Source: Bacillota bacterium (lineage in GTDB: Bacteria; Bacillota; Clostridia; Lachnospirales; Lachnospiraceae). Taken from it: DNA of 64,000 nt. Under the pieces are notes generated by a model. The model was not told where the DNA came from, did not search any database, and saw only the letters and a list, made by a program, of their open reading frames with translations. The position numbers were made by a program, and so were the translations under genes. Shown here piece by piece: positions 44,009-53,317 of this stretch. Location: contig JAEZGK010000013.1 of NCBI GenBank assembly GCA_023437365.1, positions 157,034 to 221,033 on the forward strand, read 5' to 3'. The stretch's first letter is position 1; every line of letters starts with the position of its first letter.

Positions 44009-44797
44009 TTATAATTTCCTCATCGGTGCGTTTTTTCCTGCATTTCTGCGGTTTATCAATATTAACAGTATTAATACTGTCATGAACATAATCGTGGAGA
44101 GGGCGTATATCTCAGGCTTAATACCCTTACGCACCTCTGTGTAAATCTTTGTGGACAGAGTGTTAATCTCCGGACCCTTGGTGAAATAGGTAATAACAAA
44201 GTCATCGAGTGACATAGTAAAGGCAAGAAAGAAGCCGGACAGTACTCCCGGGAAAATATCCGGAAGGATGACCTTGAAGAAGGCATAGATGGGGGAGGCC
44301 CCTAAATCCAGCGCAGCTTCGAAGGTATGCGGGTTCAGTTGCTTTAGCTTCGGCATGACACTTAGGATGACATAAGGTATATTAAACGTAATATGTGCAA
44401 ACAGTACACTGGTAAAGCCCAGGGTAAAATTCAGCGCGACAAAAATCAACATTAGAGAGATACCGGTTACGATATCCGCATTCAACATCGGTACATTGGT
44501 AACTGCCATCAGGATAGTACGCGGTGTCTTCTTCATACTGTTAATTGCGATAGCAGCGGCAGTCCCCAGGATAGTTGCAATCAATGCGGAGGAGAAGGCA
44601 ATAATCAGCGTGGTTGATAGTGCCGCCATAATATCTTGATTGTGGAACAGCTTCTGATACCACTGTAAAGTAAAACCGCCCCATTTTGCCCTGGATTTAG
44701 ACTCATTAAACGAAAGGACAATCAGAATGGCAATTGGTGCATATAAAAAAAGAAGTATTATGCCGATGTAACATCGGCTGAAAAAGCGTTTTACCAT
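44009..44797 (-). CDS. potC: spermidine/putrescine ABC transporter permease
   Basis: 262 residues, with six membrane helices and the BPD_transp_1 coupling loop EAALDLGASPIYAFFKVILP near residue 165. The Pot/Opu-type second permease begins with the cytoplasmic helix FSRCYIGIILLFLYAPIAIL. Its start overlaps potB by 7 bases. It forms the translocation channel with PotB. Confidence 0.95.
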   Translation of the reverse strand: MVKRFFSRCYIGIILLFLYAPIAILIVLSFNESKSRAKWGGFTLQWYQKLFHNQDIMAALSTTLIIAFSSALIATILGTAAAIAINSMKKTPRTILMAVTNVPMLNADIVTGISLMLIFVALNFTLGFTSVLFAHITFNIPYVILSVMPKLKQLNPHTFEAALDLGASPIYAFFKVILPDIFPGVLSGFFLAFTMSLDDFVITYFTKGPEINTLSTKIYTEVRKGIKPEIYALSTIMFMTVLILLILINRRNAGKNAPMRKL

Positions 44798-45672
44798 AAA
44801 CTGCCCTCACTTTCCTTATCGTACTTTGAAAGGATTGCCATACATGCCAGTATAAAAATCATCAGAACCAGTGAGAGGCCGGAACCGGTATTCCAGTTAC
44901 CCAGTCTGAATTGCTGCTCAATCACATTACCTATCAGGACGATTTTGCTTCCTCCCAGAATAGTAGAGATAACGAAGGTAGTGAGTGAGGGTACGAAGAC
45001 CATGGTGATTCCACTAATTACTCCAGGCAGACTTAATGGCAGGATGATCTTTCGGAAGGTCTGGCGGCCGTTTGCTCCAAGATCTCTTGCTGCGGCAATG
45101 ACATCCTTATCAATTTTAATCAGAACATTATAAATCGGCAGCACCATAAAGGGGAGAAAATTATACACCATACCAAGGATGATGGCTGCCGGGGTGTTGA
45201 TGATGTTAAGGGCAGGCAGATGAAAAAATCTGAGGACTGTATTCAGTACACCTGACCTCTCCAGAATATTCTGCCATGCGATGGTTCGAAGCAGAAAATT
45301 CATCCACATAGGAAGTATAATGATCAGTACGGTAAAACTGTTGCTTTTTAATTTGGAATTATTTAATATCATTGCCAAAGGGTAGGACAGAACCAGACAG
45401 ATCAGGGTACTGACGACAGATAGTTCTAATGCCAGAAGCAGCGCCCTTCTGTTAATGGGATCGGAGATCAGTGCAATATTCTCCAGAGTAAAGCTTTTAT
45501 CCGCATTCGTCATCCCGTAATATACGATCAGGATTAATGGAATGATGATAAACCCTATCATCCAGACGATGTAGGGATAGGAAAGCCATTTTAGCTTATT
45601 CACTTTTGTAGATTGGATACCGTTATCAGATTTCTTTCCTGATTGGCGGCGTAATGTATTCATACCTAACAT
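44791..45672 (-). CDS. potB: spermidine/putrescine ABC transporter permease
   Basis: About 293 residues with six membrane helices. The coupling motif AARDLGANGRQTFRKIILP lies near residue 200. I chose the ATG at 45672, 8 bases after AGGAG; an ATG at 45681 sits too close to that site. It follows potA by about 50 bases. Confidence 0.94.
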   Translation of the reverse strand: MLGMNTLRRQSGKKSDNGIQSTKVNKLKWLSYPYIVWMIGFIIIPLILIVYYGMTNADKSFTLENIALISDPINRRALLLALELSVVSTLICLVLSYPLAMILNNSKLKSNSFTVLIIILPMWMNFLLRTIAWQNILERSGVLNTVLRFFHLPALNIINTPAAIILGMVYNFLPFMVLPIYNVLIKIDKDVIAAARDLGANGRQTFRKIILPLSLPGVISGITMVFVPSLTTFVISTILGGSKIVLIGNVIEQQFRLGNWNTGSGLSLVLMIFILACMAILSKYDKESEGSLW

Positions 45673-45722
45673 AGGACTCATCTCCTGATATGTATTCCTA
45701 AAAGCTACGGTAGTCGTTGATA

Positions 45723-46799
45723 CTATTCCCCGATCAGAGTAGCTTCCTCATCCTCGGATTCCGGTTTGTTCATGATCTGGATATCATAAGGATCAACCTT
45801 AATACCGACCTCACTGCCTACCGGGGAAAGATCAGTGGAATGTACCAGCCACTCCCGGCCCCCAGCCATAACCTCCATCTCATAATGAACTCCCTTGAAT
45901 AGGAGAGAGGTAACATGTCCTGTAAGAACACCCTCCTCGGGCTTCACCAGATCAATATCCTCCGGTCTGATTACGACATCCACAGGTTTGTTGCGGCCGA
46001 AACCCACATCCACACAAGCGAAATTCGCACCCAGGATATTGACCAATTTATCCTCCATCATAACAGAAGGAATGATATTACTGTCACCGATGAAGTCAGC
46101 TACAAAGGCATTCTTGGGTTCATTGTAGATGTCCTCCGGAGTTCCGATCTGCTGAATATAGCCTTGATTCATGACTACAATGGTGTCCGACATGGTCAAT
46201 GCCTCCTCCTGATCGTGGGTGACATAGACGAAAGTAATACCCAGTTCGTTCTTCAAGCGAATCAATTCGTACTGCATGTCCTGACGTAGCTTCAAATCGA
46301 GCGCTCCCAAAGGCTCATCCAATAGAAGAACCTTGGGTTCGTTTACGATTGCCCTGGCGATAGCAATTCGTTGCTGCTGACCACCGCTTAAGGAATCGGG
46401 CATACGATTCTCATAGCCCTCCAGGTTTACAAGCTTAAGTGCGTATTTGATTTTATCCTGTATATAGGTTTTGCTCTTCTTTTTGATTTTTAAGCCGAAA
46501 GCAATGTTCTCGGATATAGTCATATGCTGAAAAAGGGCATATTTCTGGAATACTGTGTTTAACAGACGCTCGTTGGGAGGGAGCTTCGTAATATCCTTTC
46601 CCTCAAAAATCACCTTTCCCTGATCAGGGGTTTCGAACCCACCGATGATACGGAGTGTAGTTGTCTTTCCGCAGCCGGAGGGACCAAGGAGAGTCAAAAA
46701 TTCATTTTCCCGGATATATAAATTCAATTCATCAAGTACCTGGGTATCACCGAAGGACTTGGATATGTTGACTAGATTGATTAATTTGTTATCTGTCAT
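45723..46799 (-). CDS. potA: spermidine/putrescine ABC transporter ATP-binding protein
   Basis: About 358 residues: ABC ATPase with Walker A GPSGCGKT, signature LSGGQQQRIAIARAI, Walker B LLLDEPLGALD, then the C-terminal TOBE domain (about 285-350) with DVVIRPEDIDLV. AGGAGG lies before the ATG at 46799. It powers polyamine uptake. It lies 20 bases after the XRE-cupin regulator, so the operon order is regulator, A, B, C, D. Confidence 0.95.
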   Translation of the reverse strand: MTDNKLINLVNISKSFGDTQVLDELNLYIRENEFLTLLGPSGCGKTTTLRIIGGFETPDQGKVIFEGKDITKLPPNERLLNTVFQKYALFQHMTISENIAFGLKIKKKSKTYIQDKIKYALKLVNLEGYENRMPDSLSGGQQQRIAIARAIVNEPKVLLLDEPLGALDLKLRQDMQYELIRLKNELGITFVYVTHDQEEALTMSDTIVVMNQGYIQQIGTPEDIYNEPKNAFVADFIGDSNIIPSVMMEDKLVNILGANFACVDVGFGRNKPVDVVIRPEDIDLVKPEEGVLTGHVTSLLFKGVHYEMEVMAGGREWLVHSTDLSPVGSEVGIKVDPYDIQIMNKPESEDEEATLIGE

Positions 46800-46819
46800 C
46801 TGGGGGTTCCTCCTATCTG

Positions 46820-47359
46820 TTAAAAGCTTGGCGGAGTTGATACCCATAAGAGGGTAGCACCTGTCTTTTCCGAAGCAGTGATATAGTGCTGCTTATTTGC
46901 GGTAAAGTAAAAGGATTCTCCTTTTTTTACTTTAAAGCTTCTATTACCAATATGTAGGGAGATGCTTCCGTTCAGTATATATCCGAACTCTTCCCCCTCA
47001 TGGGGATTATCGGGGTAGGTCGAGCCACCTGCATCCAGAGTCAGCAGGATGGGCTCCATAATATTTTTCTGAGCATTGGGAATGATCCATTTCACCTCAT
47101 TCTTCAGTTCAGTATCATACTTTTCAAAGTAGTCTGACTTCTTGAAGACTACCTGCTCGGCAGTCGTTCCACTGAAAAATTCCTCAAGATTAGTACCCAG
47201 ACACTGAAGGATATCCACCAGAGTTGCGATGGAGGGTGAGGTTAAGTCACGCTCCAGCTGGGAGATAAAACCCTTGGATAACTCTGCACGGTCAGCCAGC
47301 TCTTCCTGTGTCAGGCTTTTCTGAATACGTAATTCCTTGATTTTTGATCCAATATTCAT
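46820..47359 (-). CDS. XRE-cupin regulator of the polyamine operon
   Basis: 179 residues. An N-terminal Cro/C1 helix-turn-helix (about 5-60, SLTQEELADRAELSKGFISQ) is joined to a C-terminal cupin (about 105-177) with HEGEEFGYILNGSISLHIG, like PuuR. Such proteins sense polyamines or related ligands. It is the first gene of the pot operon and probably controls its own promoter, which carries an inverted repeat. Confidence 0.92.
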   Translation of the reverse strand: MNIGSKIKELRIQKSLTQEELADRAELSKGFISQLERDLTSPSIATLVDILQCLGTNLEEFFSGTTAEQVVFKKSDYFEKYDTELKNEVKWIIPNAQKNIMEPILLTLDAGGSTYPDNPHEGEEFGYILNGSISLHIGNRSFKVKKGESFYFTANKQHYITASEKTGATLLWVSTPPSF

Positions 47360-47391
47360 GAGGCGCTTCCTTTCAGATTCTTACTGACAAT

Positions 47392-47417
47392 AAACTTAAA
47401 GTTTAGTTACGCTAAAC
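47392..47417 (-). promoter_or_regulatory. inverted repeats downstream of the pot promoter
   Basis: AAACTT-A-AAGTTT (47392-47404) and GTTTAG-TTACG-CTAAAC (47401-47417) are overlapping inverted repeats just after the -10 and before the XRE-cupin gene. Their place and symmetry fit the operator of that regulator. Confidence 0.6.
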
Positions 47418-47430
47418 AGCAACAATATAA

Positions 47431-47458
47431 ATTATACTAGCATAATTCATCTTGTCAA
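47431..47458 (-). promoter_or_regulatory. sigma-A promoter of the pot operon
   Basis: On the minus strand TTGACA (47458-47453) and TATAAT (47436-47431) are separated by 16 bases. The regulator gene starts 72 bases downstream. The remaining gap (47459-47779) is AT-rich with no supported gene and holds the promoter of the divergent ANT(6)-like gene. Confidence 0.75.
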
Positions 47459-47779
47459 TAACTTTCATAAAAATAGCTAGTGAAATAATATACAAAAATT
47501 TTTTCATAAGATTTTTTGATTCCTCCAGGAGAACAGGAAGACTATGGGTTATATATAATACTAATAAATTTAGGCTGAATTCATTTCCAGTAATGCTCTT
47601 AGAATCTATAAACACCATAGTAGTAGTCATAACATAACAACAGGTGTATAATTAAAATTATGAGAGAGTGAACGATAAAAGTGGCTGCCTGCTTTTCGTT
47701 ATTTTATATAATACAAGGGATAGAACAGTTGGATAGCAGTAATGTATAGTCTAAAGTTTATACCGAATGGAGGAAAACT

Positions 47780-48640
47780 ATGCGGACAGAGCAGGAAATG
47801 CTGGAGCTGATCTTGAATAAGGCAAAGAGTGATGACAGAATCCGAGGGGTATTGCTGAGTGGCTCCAGAGTAACAAAGTCGGCAACACATGATAAATACA
47901 GTGATTTTGATATCATTTATATCGTTGATGGTATACAGAGCTTTACCAAGGATAAGGACTGGTATAGGATTTTTGGAGAAATCCTGATTATGCAGCTGCC
48001 GGAGGACTGGTATGGCCACCCATATGATTACGAGGGAAATGAGAATTTTGCATACCTGATGCAGTTTACCGATGGGAACCGTATTGATCTTACTCTGGTG
48101 GACAAAAAGAATTTATATATGCTGGATCGGGAAGAACCACGTAAGGTTTTGCTTGATAAGGACGGATATATGGAGCTATATGATATTCCGACAGAGGAAG
48201 CCTATCATATCAAGCGTCCGGGAGAATTTGAGTATTTTAATTGCTGCAATGAGTTCTGGTGGCTGACACTTTATGTGGCGAAGGGACTCTGTCGGGATGA
48301 ATTTTATTACGTCAGGACCATACTCGATCAATTTATGATGCCGATGCTTGTGAAGCAGCTGAACTGGCGGATCGGGATGGAACATGATTTTCTTGTAGCA
48401 ACCGGTCACTACTCTAAATATCTGAAGCGTTTCCTCAGTGAGGAAGAGATGCTTAAGTTCAGGGGCCTTTATTCGGGAACTTGTAATGAAGAAATCTGGA
48501 CGAAGCTGGAGGATATGATGGACTATTTTGAAGAGCTTGCTCATTGTGTAGGAAAGCGGTTCAATTATTCTTATAATATAGAAGAAACGACTTTCATCAG
48601 ACAATATATTCGTAAAATGAAAATGGAGGCAAACCTATAG
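47780..48640 (+). CDS. ANT(6)-like aminoglycoside nucleotidyltransferase
   Basis: 286 residues of the streptomycin adenylyltransferase family (Adenyl_transf). The nucleotidyltransferase motif GSR..DKYSDFDIIYIV gives the G-S and D-x-D metal residues near 34-55; RIDLTLVDKKNL and CNEFWWLTLYVAKGL are typical of the AadE family. It would transfer AMP to the 6-hydroxyl of streptomycin if it is a true resistance enzyme. Many chromosomal homologues are not shown to confer resistance. AGGAGG-like site GGAGG precedes the ATG. Confidence 0.85.
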   Translation: MRTEQEMLELILNKAKSDDRIRGVLLSGSRVTKSATHDKYSDFDIIYIVDGIQSFTKDKDWYRIFGEILIMQLPEDWYGHPYDYEGNENFAYLMQFTDGNRIDLTLVDKKNLYMLDREEPRKVLLDKDGYMELYDIPTEEAYHIKRPGEFEYFNCCNEFWWLTLYVAKGLCRDEFYYVRTILDQFMMPMLVKQLNWRIGMEHDFLVATGHYSKYLKRFLSEEEMLKFRGLYSGTCNEEIWTKLEDMMDYFEELAHCVGKRFNYSYNIEETTFIRQYIRKMKMEANL

Positions 48641-48671
48641 AGATATAATTCGTTAATAGATAGAAGAAAAG

Positions 48672-48760
48672 AAGACTGACGGTATAAACGATCTCCAAGC
48701 GTTAGGTATTTTGGGTTTTACCTTTTGGAGCGGTTCAGAAACCATCAGTCTCTTTTATTT
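48672..48760. terminator. terminator shared by the ANT(6)-like and aroC genes
   Basis: AGACTGACGGT pairs with ACCATCAGTCT across a long loop that contains a second CTCCAA...TTGGAG stem. TCTTTTATTT follows on the plus strand. The convergent aroC gene ends 27 bases further. Confidence 0.7.
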
Positions 48761-48786
48761 ATTAAAGTAAGAGGGCCTGAGCTACA

Positions 48787-49890
48787 TTACTTTTGGTAGA
48801 AATCCTTGATTTTGTTTAGTTGGGAGGTCATTCCCATAAAGAGCTGATCTACCAGGGTAACTGCCACCATAGCTTCCACTACGACCACAGCACGTGGAAC
48901 AATGATGGGATCATGGCGTCCCTGAATCTGAATTTCGATGTTTTCATTCTTATTATTCACCGTATTCTGAGGACGAAAGATGGAGGGAGTCGGTTTGATT
49001 GCTGCTCGGAGAACGATATCGGAACCATCGCTCATACCACCGAGAATACCGCCAGCATGATTACTGACCTTCATCACCCTCTGACCGTCAGGACTGACAA
49101 AAGCATCATTGTTATCTACGCCCGTAGCAGCGGCACTTTGAAAACCATCCCCGATTTCCACACCCTTTACTGCCCCAATGGACATCACAGCTTTGGCTAA
49201 AACCGCATCCAGCTTGTCAAATACAGGTTCTCCGATTCCGACAGGCATACCGGATACGATGCATTCGATGACACCCCCGACGGAGTTATGATCCTTCATC
49301 TGTTCCAGGAGATATTCCTCTGCCTTTGTGGATGCGTCCGGATCCGGTATAGAGAGTGGGCTGTTACCGGCATGTTCGATATGGAAATTATTCTGATCAA
49401 CAGTAATGGGACCGATGGATCTTGTATATGCATGAACCTTAATTCCAAGTTCCTTCAGTATGGCGCAGGCTATGGCACCGGCTGCAACCCGCCCGATAGT
49501 CTCTCGTCCGGAGGATCGGCCACCGCCCCTGTAATCTCGGAAACCGTACTTTGCATCAAAGGTATAATCTGCATGTCCCGGACGGTAATAAGACGCAATC
49601 TTGGAATAGTCCGCGGAACGTTGGTTCTCGTTAAAAACAATCAGAGAAATAGGAGTACCGGTGGTCATACCTTCGAAGACACCGGAAAGAATTGCGACTT
49701 TGTCCTCTTCCTTTCTTGGAGTGGAGTATTTGGTCTGTCCCGGCTTCCTTCGATTGAGATAGGTCTGTATATATTCGGTATCCAGTGCAAGACCGGCAGG
49801 GCATCCGTCCACGACGACGCCGATACCTTCTCCATGGGATTCTCCCCAGGTGGATATCTTAAATATGGTTCCGTAAGTTGATCCTGACAT
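48787..49890 (-). CDS. aroC: chorismate synthase
   Basis: 367 residues. It starts MSGSTYGTIFKISTWGESHG and carries the three chorismate synthase signatures, including GGGRSSGRETIGRVAAGAIA near 121 and HAGGILGGMSDGSDI near 282. It makes chorismate from EPSP using reduced FMN, the last common step of aromatic amino-acid synthesis. No other shikimate gene lies in the window. GGGAGG precedes the ATG. Confidence 0.97.
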   Translation of the reverse strand: MSGSTYGTIFKISTWGESHGEGIGVVVDGCPAGLALDTEYIQTYLNRRKPGQTKYSTPRKEEDKVAILSGVFEGMTTGTPISLIVFNENQRSADYSKIASYYRPGHADYTFDAKYGFRDYRGGGRSSGRETIGRVAAGAIACAILKELGIKVHAYTRSIGPITVDQNNFHIEHAGNSPLSIPDPDASTKAEEYLLEQMKDHNSVGGVIECIVSGMPVGIGEPVFDKLDAVLAKAVMSIGAVKGVEIGDGFQSAAATGVDNNDAFVSPDGQRVMKVSNHAGGILGGMSDGSDIVLRAAIKPTPSIFRPQNTVNNKNENIEIQIQGRHDPIIVPRAVVVVEAMVAVTLVDQLFMGMTSQLNKIKDFYQK

Positions 49891-50043
49891 AGTTACCTCC
49901 CTAAAGCATCCTTATACTATTGTGAATAATTTCAAAAAACTTATGAATAGTATAAAGGAAAGTGTATTGAGTTTCAATCATTTTAACGGACATTTATGTA
50001 AAATTATCATATATTGAAATGACTATATCATTTGGGGCATAGT

Positions 50044-50253
50044 ATGGATAATAACAGACAGCATTCCGGAATCCCCTCCGGCTTTCAATATGCTAAGCGG
50101 AATAATCCGAGACAGATCAATACCGGCACCAGACAAAACATAAATAACACCAGGGATAATGATGATGATCTGATCATTGAAGAGAATACAGTTTATGAGA
50201 TAGATCGGGAATGTTATGAACGCATGAAGAAGCAAAAAAGCAGGGAAAAGTAA
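50044..50253 (+). CDS. small hypothetical Asn/Arg-rich protein
   Basis: About 69 residues, MDNNRQHSGIPSGFQYAKRN at the start, then an Asp-rich stretch (NDDDLIIEEN) and a Lys-rich tail. It is hydrophilic and without a signal peptide. GGGG lies 6 bases before the ATG. A terminator follows the stop within a few bases, which supports a real gene. I do not recognise the family. Confidence 0.55.
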   Translation: MDNNRQHSGIPSGFQYAKRNNPRQINTGTRQNINNTRDNDDDLIIEENTVYEIDRECYERMKKQKSREK

Positions 50254-50283
50254 ACAAAGAGTCTGCAATGCAGGCTCTTTGTT
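50254..50283. terminator. bidirectional terminator between two small genes
   Basis: ACAAAGAG plus CTGCA pairs with TGCAG plus CTCTTTGT around one A, an almost perfect palindrome flanked by A/T on both sides. Confidence 0.85.
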
Positions 50284-50328
50284 TCTTCTAATTAACTAGA
50301 AGTGCATATCTGTGTAGGTTTTTCTCTT

Positions 50329-50547
50329 CTAGAAGAAGCCACCGTTGCCGCCACAGCAGCAGCAGAGGATAAGGATGATTAAGATACAGCTACATCCGTT
50401 CTCAGAGCCTCCAAAACCGCCACCAAAACCACTGTTGCCGCCACAGCAGCATAATAAGAGAATAATGATAAGAATACATGAACAATTATTATTACTCTCA
50501 AATCCTCTTCCTGCTTCGCCACAACCTGTTGCTGCTAAATCACTCAT
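50329..50547 (-). CDS. tiny Cys/Gly-rich protein with internal duplication
   Basis: 72 residues. Two copies of C-S-C-I-L-I-I followed by a run of Leu/Ile, CCC(C)-G-G-N and G-F occupy residues about 22-43 and 52-72, joined by a Gly-rich linker. Each copy is a short hydrophobic helix capped by clustered Cys. AGGAGG lies 8 bases before the ATG. Such small Gly/Cys proteins are often spore or membrane proteins in Firmicutes (YjcZ-like); the duplication is unusual. Function unknown. Confidence 0.7.
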   Translation of the reverse strand: MSDLAATGCGEAGRGFESNNNCSCILIIILLLCCCGGNSGFGGGFGGSENGCSCILIILILCCCCGGNGGFF

Positions 50548-50755
50548 TGAATGTTCCTCCTAATAATAATTACAATGTATCATATGAAGTAGTGCTTGAC
50601 AGATTTCCTGATTTGCTCAGAAGATTATTGATTTTTTTAAGATGGAAATTATTTTATTGTAGCTTAAGCTACAAATCAAAAAGAAAATTATGATATAATT
50701 GCCATACCAGTTGTAAAATAAAAAATTTGCAGTTTGCGAGAAAGGAAAGATAACT

Positions 50756-51100
50756 ATGGAAGAGAACAGAAAATATAAGCTTAAGAATATCGAAGTATCA
50801 AAGGTGTTGAGGTTGGAAGAAGAGATAAGCTATCAGAAGGGACAGGTTGTCAGCAAGACGTTGGTCCAAAACAAAAATGTAAGCTTGACCCTGTTTTCTT
50901 TTGATCAGGGAGAGGAGATCAGCGCTCATTCCTCGGACGGGGATGCTCTTGTTACAATACTGGACGGAAAAGGCAGATTTACGGTTGGAGATCAGGTGTT
51001 TTATCTGGAGAAGGGGGATACTCTGGTTATGCCGAATCAGGTTCCTCATGCAGTTTATGGGGAGGAGCAATTTAAGATGCTCTTGACAGTTATCTTCTAA
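50756..51100 (+). CDS. cupin domain protein
   Basis: 114 residues forming one cupin barrel (about 30-110). Motif 1 resembles G(E/D)..SAHSSDGDALVTILDGKG and motif 2 GDTLVMPNQVPHAVYG. Of the usual metal ligands, a His in ISAHSS and one in VPHAVY remain. It probably binds a small ligand or metal. AAAGGAAAG precedes the ATG. It lies 91 bases upstream of an AraC regulator gene on the same strand. Confidence 0.85.
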   Translation: MEENRKYKLKNIEVSKVLRLEEEISYQKGQVVSKTLVQNKNVSLTLFSFDQGEEISAHSSDGDALVTILDGKGRFTVGDQVFYLEKGDTLVMPNQVPHAVYGEEQFKMLLTVIF

Positions 51101-51190
51101 TTTGCCATATTTCTTTTTGATTTTGTTTACAAGACATCTGCAATCCATTATAATTATTAAAAAAAATAGAATGAATTGCAGGTGTGATTT

Positions 51191-52099
51191 ATGTCCTTTG
51201 ATACATTAGGTTTTAATTATTATCCGAATCATTTGTTTCCCGTTTCTGTGACGGAGGGGCTGTCAGGGCTTAAGGAAAGGGAAGCTGAGAATTTTTTTAA
51301 AGTTATATTCATTAAGAGTGGAAGCTGCCACTTCCTATTGAATGGAAAAGAATTCATATTAACCGGCGCCAGCACGATCTGCCTGAACCATAAGGATGAG
51401 ATTAAATTCCTTCAGATATCAGAGGAATTGGTCAAAATTCTTTGGTTTCGGCCTATCGCGGTGAACTCCGTCTTCACTCTGGAGGTTATAAATAACCTTT
51501 GCCGTAAGCTATCCGCCACGGAGGGACAAGACCTGTACTTCATGATGCAATTTCTGTCTGATGCCACTCCAAGCCTGAAGATTTTATCCTTACATACGAT
51601 CGATTCCACGCTGATAGAGCATAAGCTACAGCTTTTGAAGGAACTACTTACCAAGCAGGACACTAGCTACTGGCCCTGCCGCAGCAGATCCTACCTGTTC
51701 GAAATCTTATTCTGCCTGGCAAGACAGGAGGAGGAAGAAGAGATTGATACGCTTCAGCCTTACAATGCATATTCCAGGTTGGCAGTGAATGTGATTTATT
51801 ATCTTCAATCCTGTTATCATCAAAAAATTACCATAGAGCAACTGGCGGATGAGTTCCATACAAACCGCACCTCACTTCTGAGTGATTTTAAGAAATATAC
51901 GGGACAATCTGTAAACCAGTATCTGATTCAATTGAGACTTACCATGGCTTCAACGTTGCTTCGTGATACCTCGCTTACTATTGATGAGATCTGTGATCGG
52001 ACAGGCTTTCATGATATCAGCTACTTTAGCAAGGTATTCAAGAAGAAATTGAATCATACTCCATCCGAGTATAGAAAGATATATAACCAGGTAGAATAA
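51191..52099 (+). CDS. AraC family transcriptional regulator
   Basis: 302 residues. The N-terminal part (about 1-190) is a degenerate cupin-type sensor. The C-terminal AraC double helix-turn-helix (about 200-298) includes ITIEQLADEFHTNRTSLLSD and the second HTH DEICDRTGFHDISYFSKVFK, ending with the typical P-S-E-Y-R. It probably regulates a local metabolic gene; the target is unknown. A subtilisin-like gene follows after 21 bases. Confidence 0.93.
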   Translation: MSFDTLGFNYYPNHLFPVSVTEGLSGLKEREAENFFKVIFIKSGSCHFLLNGKEFILTGASTICLNHKDEIKFLQISEELVKILWFRPIAVNSVFTLEVINNLCRKLSATEGQDLYFMMQFLSDATPSLKILSLHTIDSTLIEHKLQLLKELLTKQDTSYWPCRSRSYLFEILFCLARQEEEEEIDTLQPYNAYSRLAVNVIYYLQSCYHQKITIEQLADEFHTNRTSLLSDFKKYTGQSVNQYLIQLRLTMASTLLRDTSLTIDEICDRTGFHDISYFSKVFKKKLNHTPSEYRKIYNQVE

Positions 52100-52120
52100 A
52101 GATTTAGCCCTGAGAATAGG

Positions 52121-53317
52121 ATGATACAAAAAGCGGCTCAGGGTAAAAGTGGGATGATCAGAAGACATAAGGTTCAGATAATCATTCACTGTGAGGAATA
52201 TGATAAACGGCGGCACTCAATTGAGAACCTCGGACAGATCAAATATAGACTTCCTATGATAAATTCTTATGTAATGGAGGTTGATGAACAGCTCCTGGAT
52301 GTGATCAAAGCGATGGAGGGATTGCTCAGTTATGAGCTGGACACCCACATAACAGCCCAGATGAATCGGGTAAATGATGTCATCGAAGCTCATTGGGCCC
52401 ATGAGCATGGCTATTATGGGACAGAGATCGGCGTTGCAGTCGTTGACACGGGAGTCGCTCTGCATAAGGATTTTATGGAAGGCGGCAAACGTATCATTGC
52501 TTTTGCTGATTTTATAAATCACAGAAGCGAGCCTTACGATGATAACGGACATGGAACTCATGTTTCGGGAATTATTGGAGGAAATGGCTACTCTTCCAAG
52601 GGCAAGTATATGGGTATCGCTCCGGAATGTAATATTATAGGGATCAAAGTACTGGATAAACGCGGAGATGGTAATATTTCCGATGTTCTCGCCGGATTGC
52701 AATGGATCATCGATAATCGTAAGAAATATAATATAAGGATTGTTAATATATCGGTAGGCACCTCTTCGAAAGACAGCCTGGATGAGAATTCCCTATTGGT
52801 TCAAGGGGTCAACGCAGTCTGGGATAGTGGCATCGTAGTCGTAGTGGCAGCCGGGAACAATGGACCGGGACCTATGTCAATCTCAACACCCGGAATCAGC
52901 AGGAAGGTCATTACGGTTGGCTCCTCGGATGATAATACAGCAGTGGAGGTATTTGGCAGCAGCCGTACCAAGGATTATTCCGGTAGGGGACCGACGCCCT
53001 TCTGCATCAAAAAACCGGATATCGTCGCACCCGGTTCGAATATCATATCCTGTAATATCAGCAGATATCCCACCAGGGGAAAAAATGGAGAGATACATAC
53101 TGTTCCTGCGGAGTCTCCTATGATGTATACTGTAAAAAGCGGTACCTCTATGGCTACTCCGGTAGTCTCGGGTGCAGTGGCGTTGCTGCTCGGAGTTCAC
53201 CCGGAGCTAACGAACAGAGAGGTGAAGCTTAAGTTGCGCGGTTGCGCTGTAAATCTGGGACTGCATTGGGAAAAACAGGGCTGGGGGCTGTTAAATGTCA
53301 GAAAATTACTGGAATAG
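52121..53317 (+). CDS. subtilisin-like serine protease without signal peptide (S8)
   Basis: 398 residues. The catalytic triad is complete: Asp in VAVVDTGVA near 107, His in GHGTHVSGIIGG near 147 and Ser in SGTSMATPVVSGA near 342. There is no signal peptide, and the N-terminal about 80 residues resemble a short propeptide-like region. This is the layout of intracellular or spore-associated subtilisins of clostridia. The ribosome site is weak; an ATG at 52154 is an alternative start. It follows the AraC gene by 21 bases and may be co-transcribed. Confidence 0.92.
   Translation: MIQKAAQGKSGMIRRHKVQIIIHCEEYDKRRHSIENLGQIKYRLPMINSYVMEVDEQLLDVIKAMEGLLSYELDTHITAQMNRVNDVIEAHWAHEHGYYGTEIGVAVVDTGVALHKDFMEGGKRIIAFADFINHRSEPYDDNGHGTHVSGIIGGNGYSSKGKYMGIAPECNIIGIKVLDKRGDGNISDVLAGLQWIIDNRKKYNIRIVNISVGTSSKDSLDENSLLVQGVNAVWDSGIVVVVAAGNNGPGPMSISTPGISRKVITVGSSDDNTAVEVFGSSRTKDYSGRGPTPFCIKKPDIVAPGSNIISCNISRYPTRGKNGEIHTVPAESPMMYTVKSGTSMATPVVSGAVALLLGVHPELTNREVKLKLRGCAVNLGLHWEKQGWGLLNVRKLLE

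Noticed and set aside
47780..48640. Mobile resistance gene status for the ANT(6)-like gene
   Set aside because: There is no mobile element near it and its composition resembles its neighbours; a chromosomal homologue is more likely.
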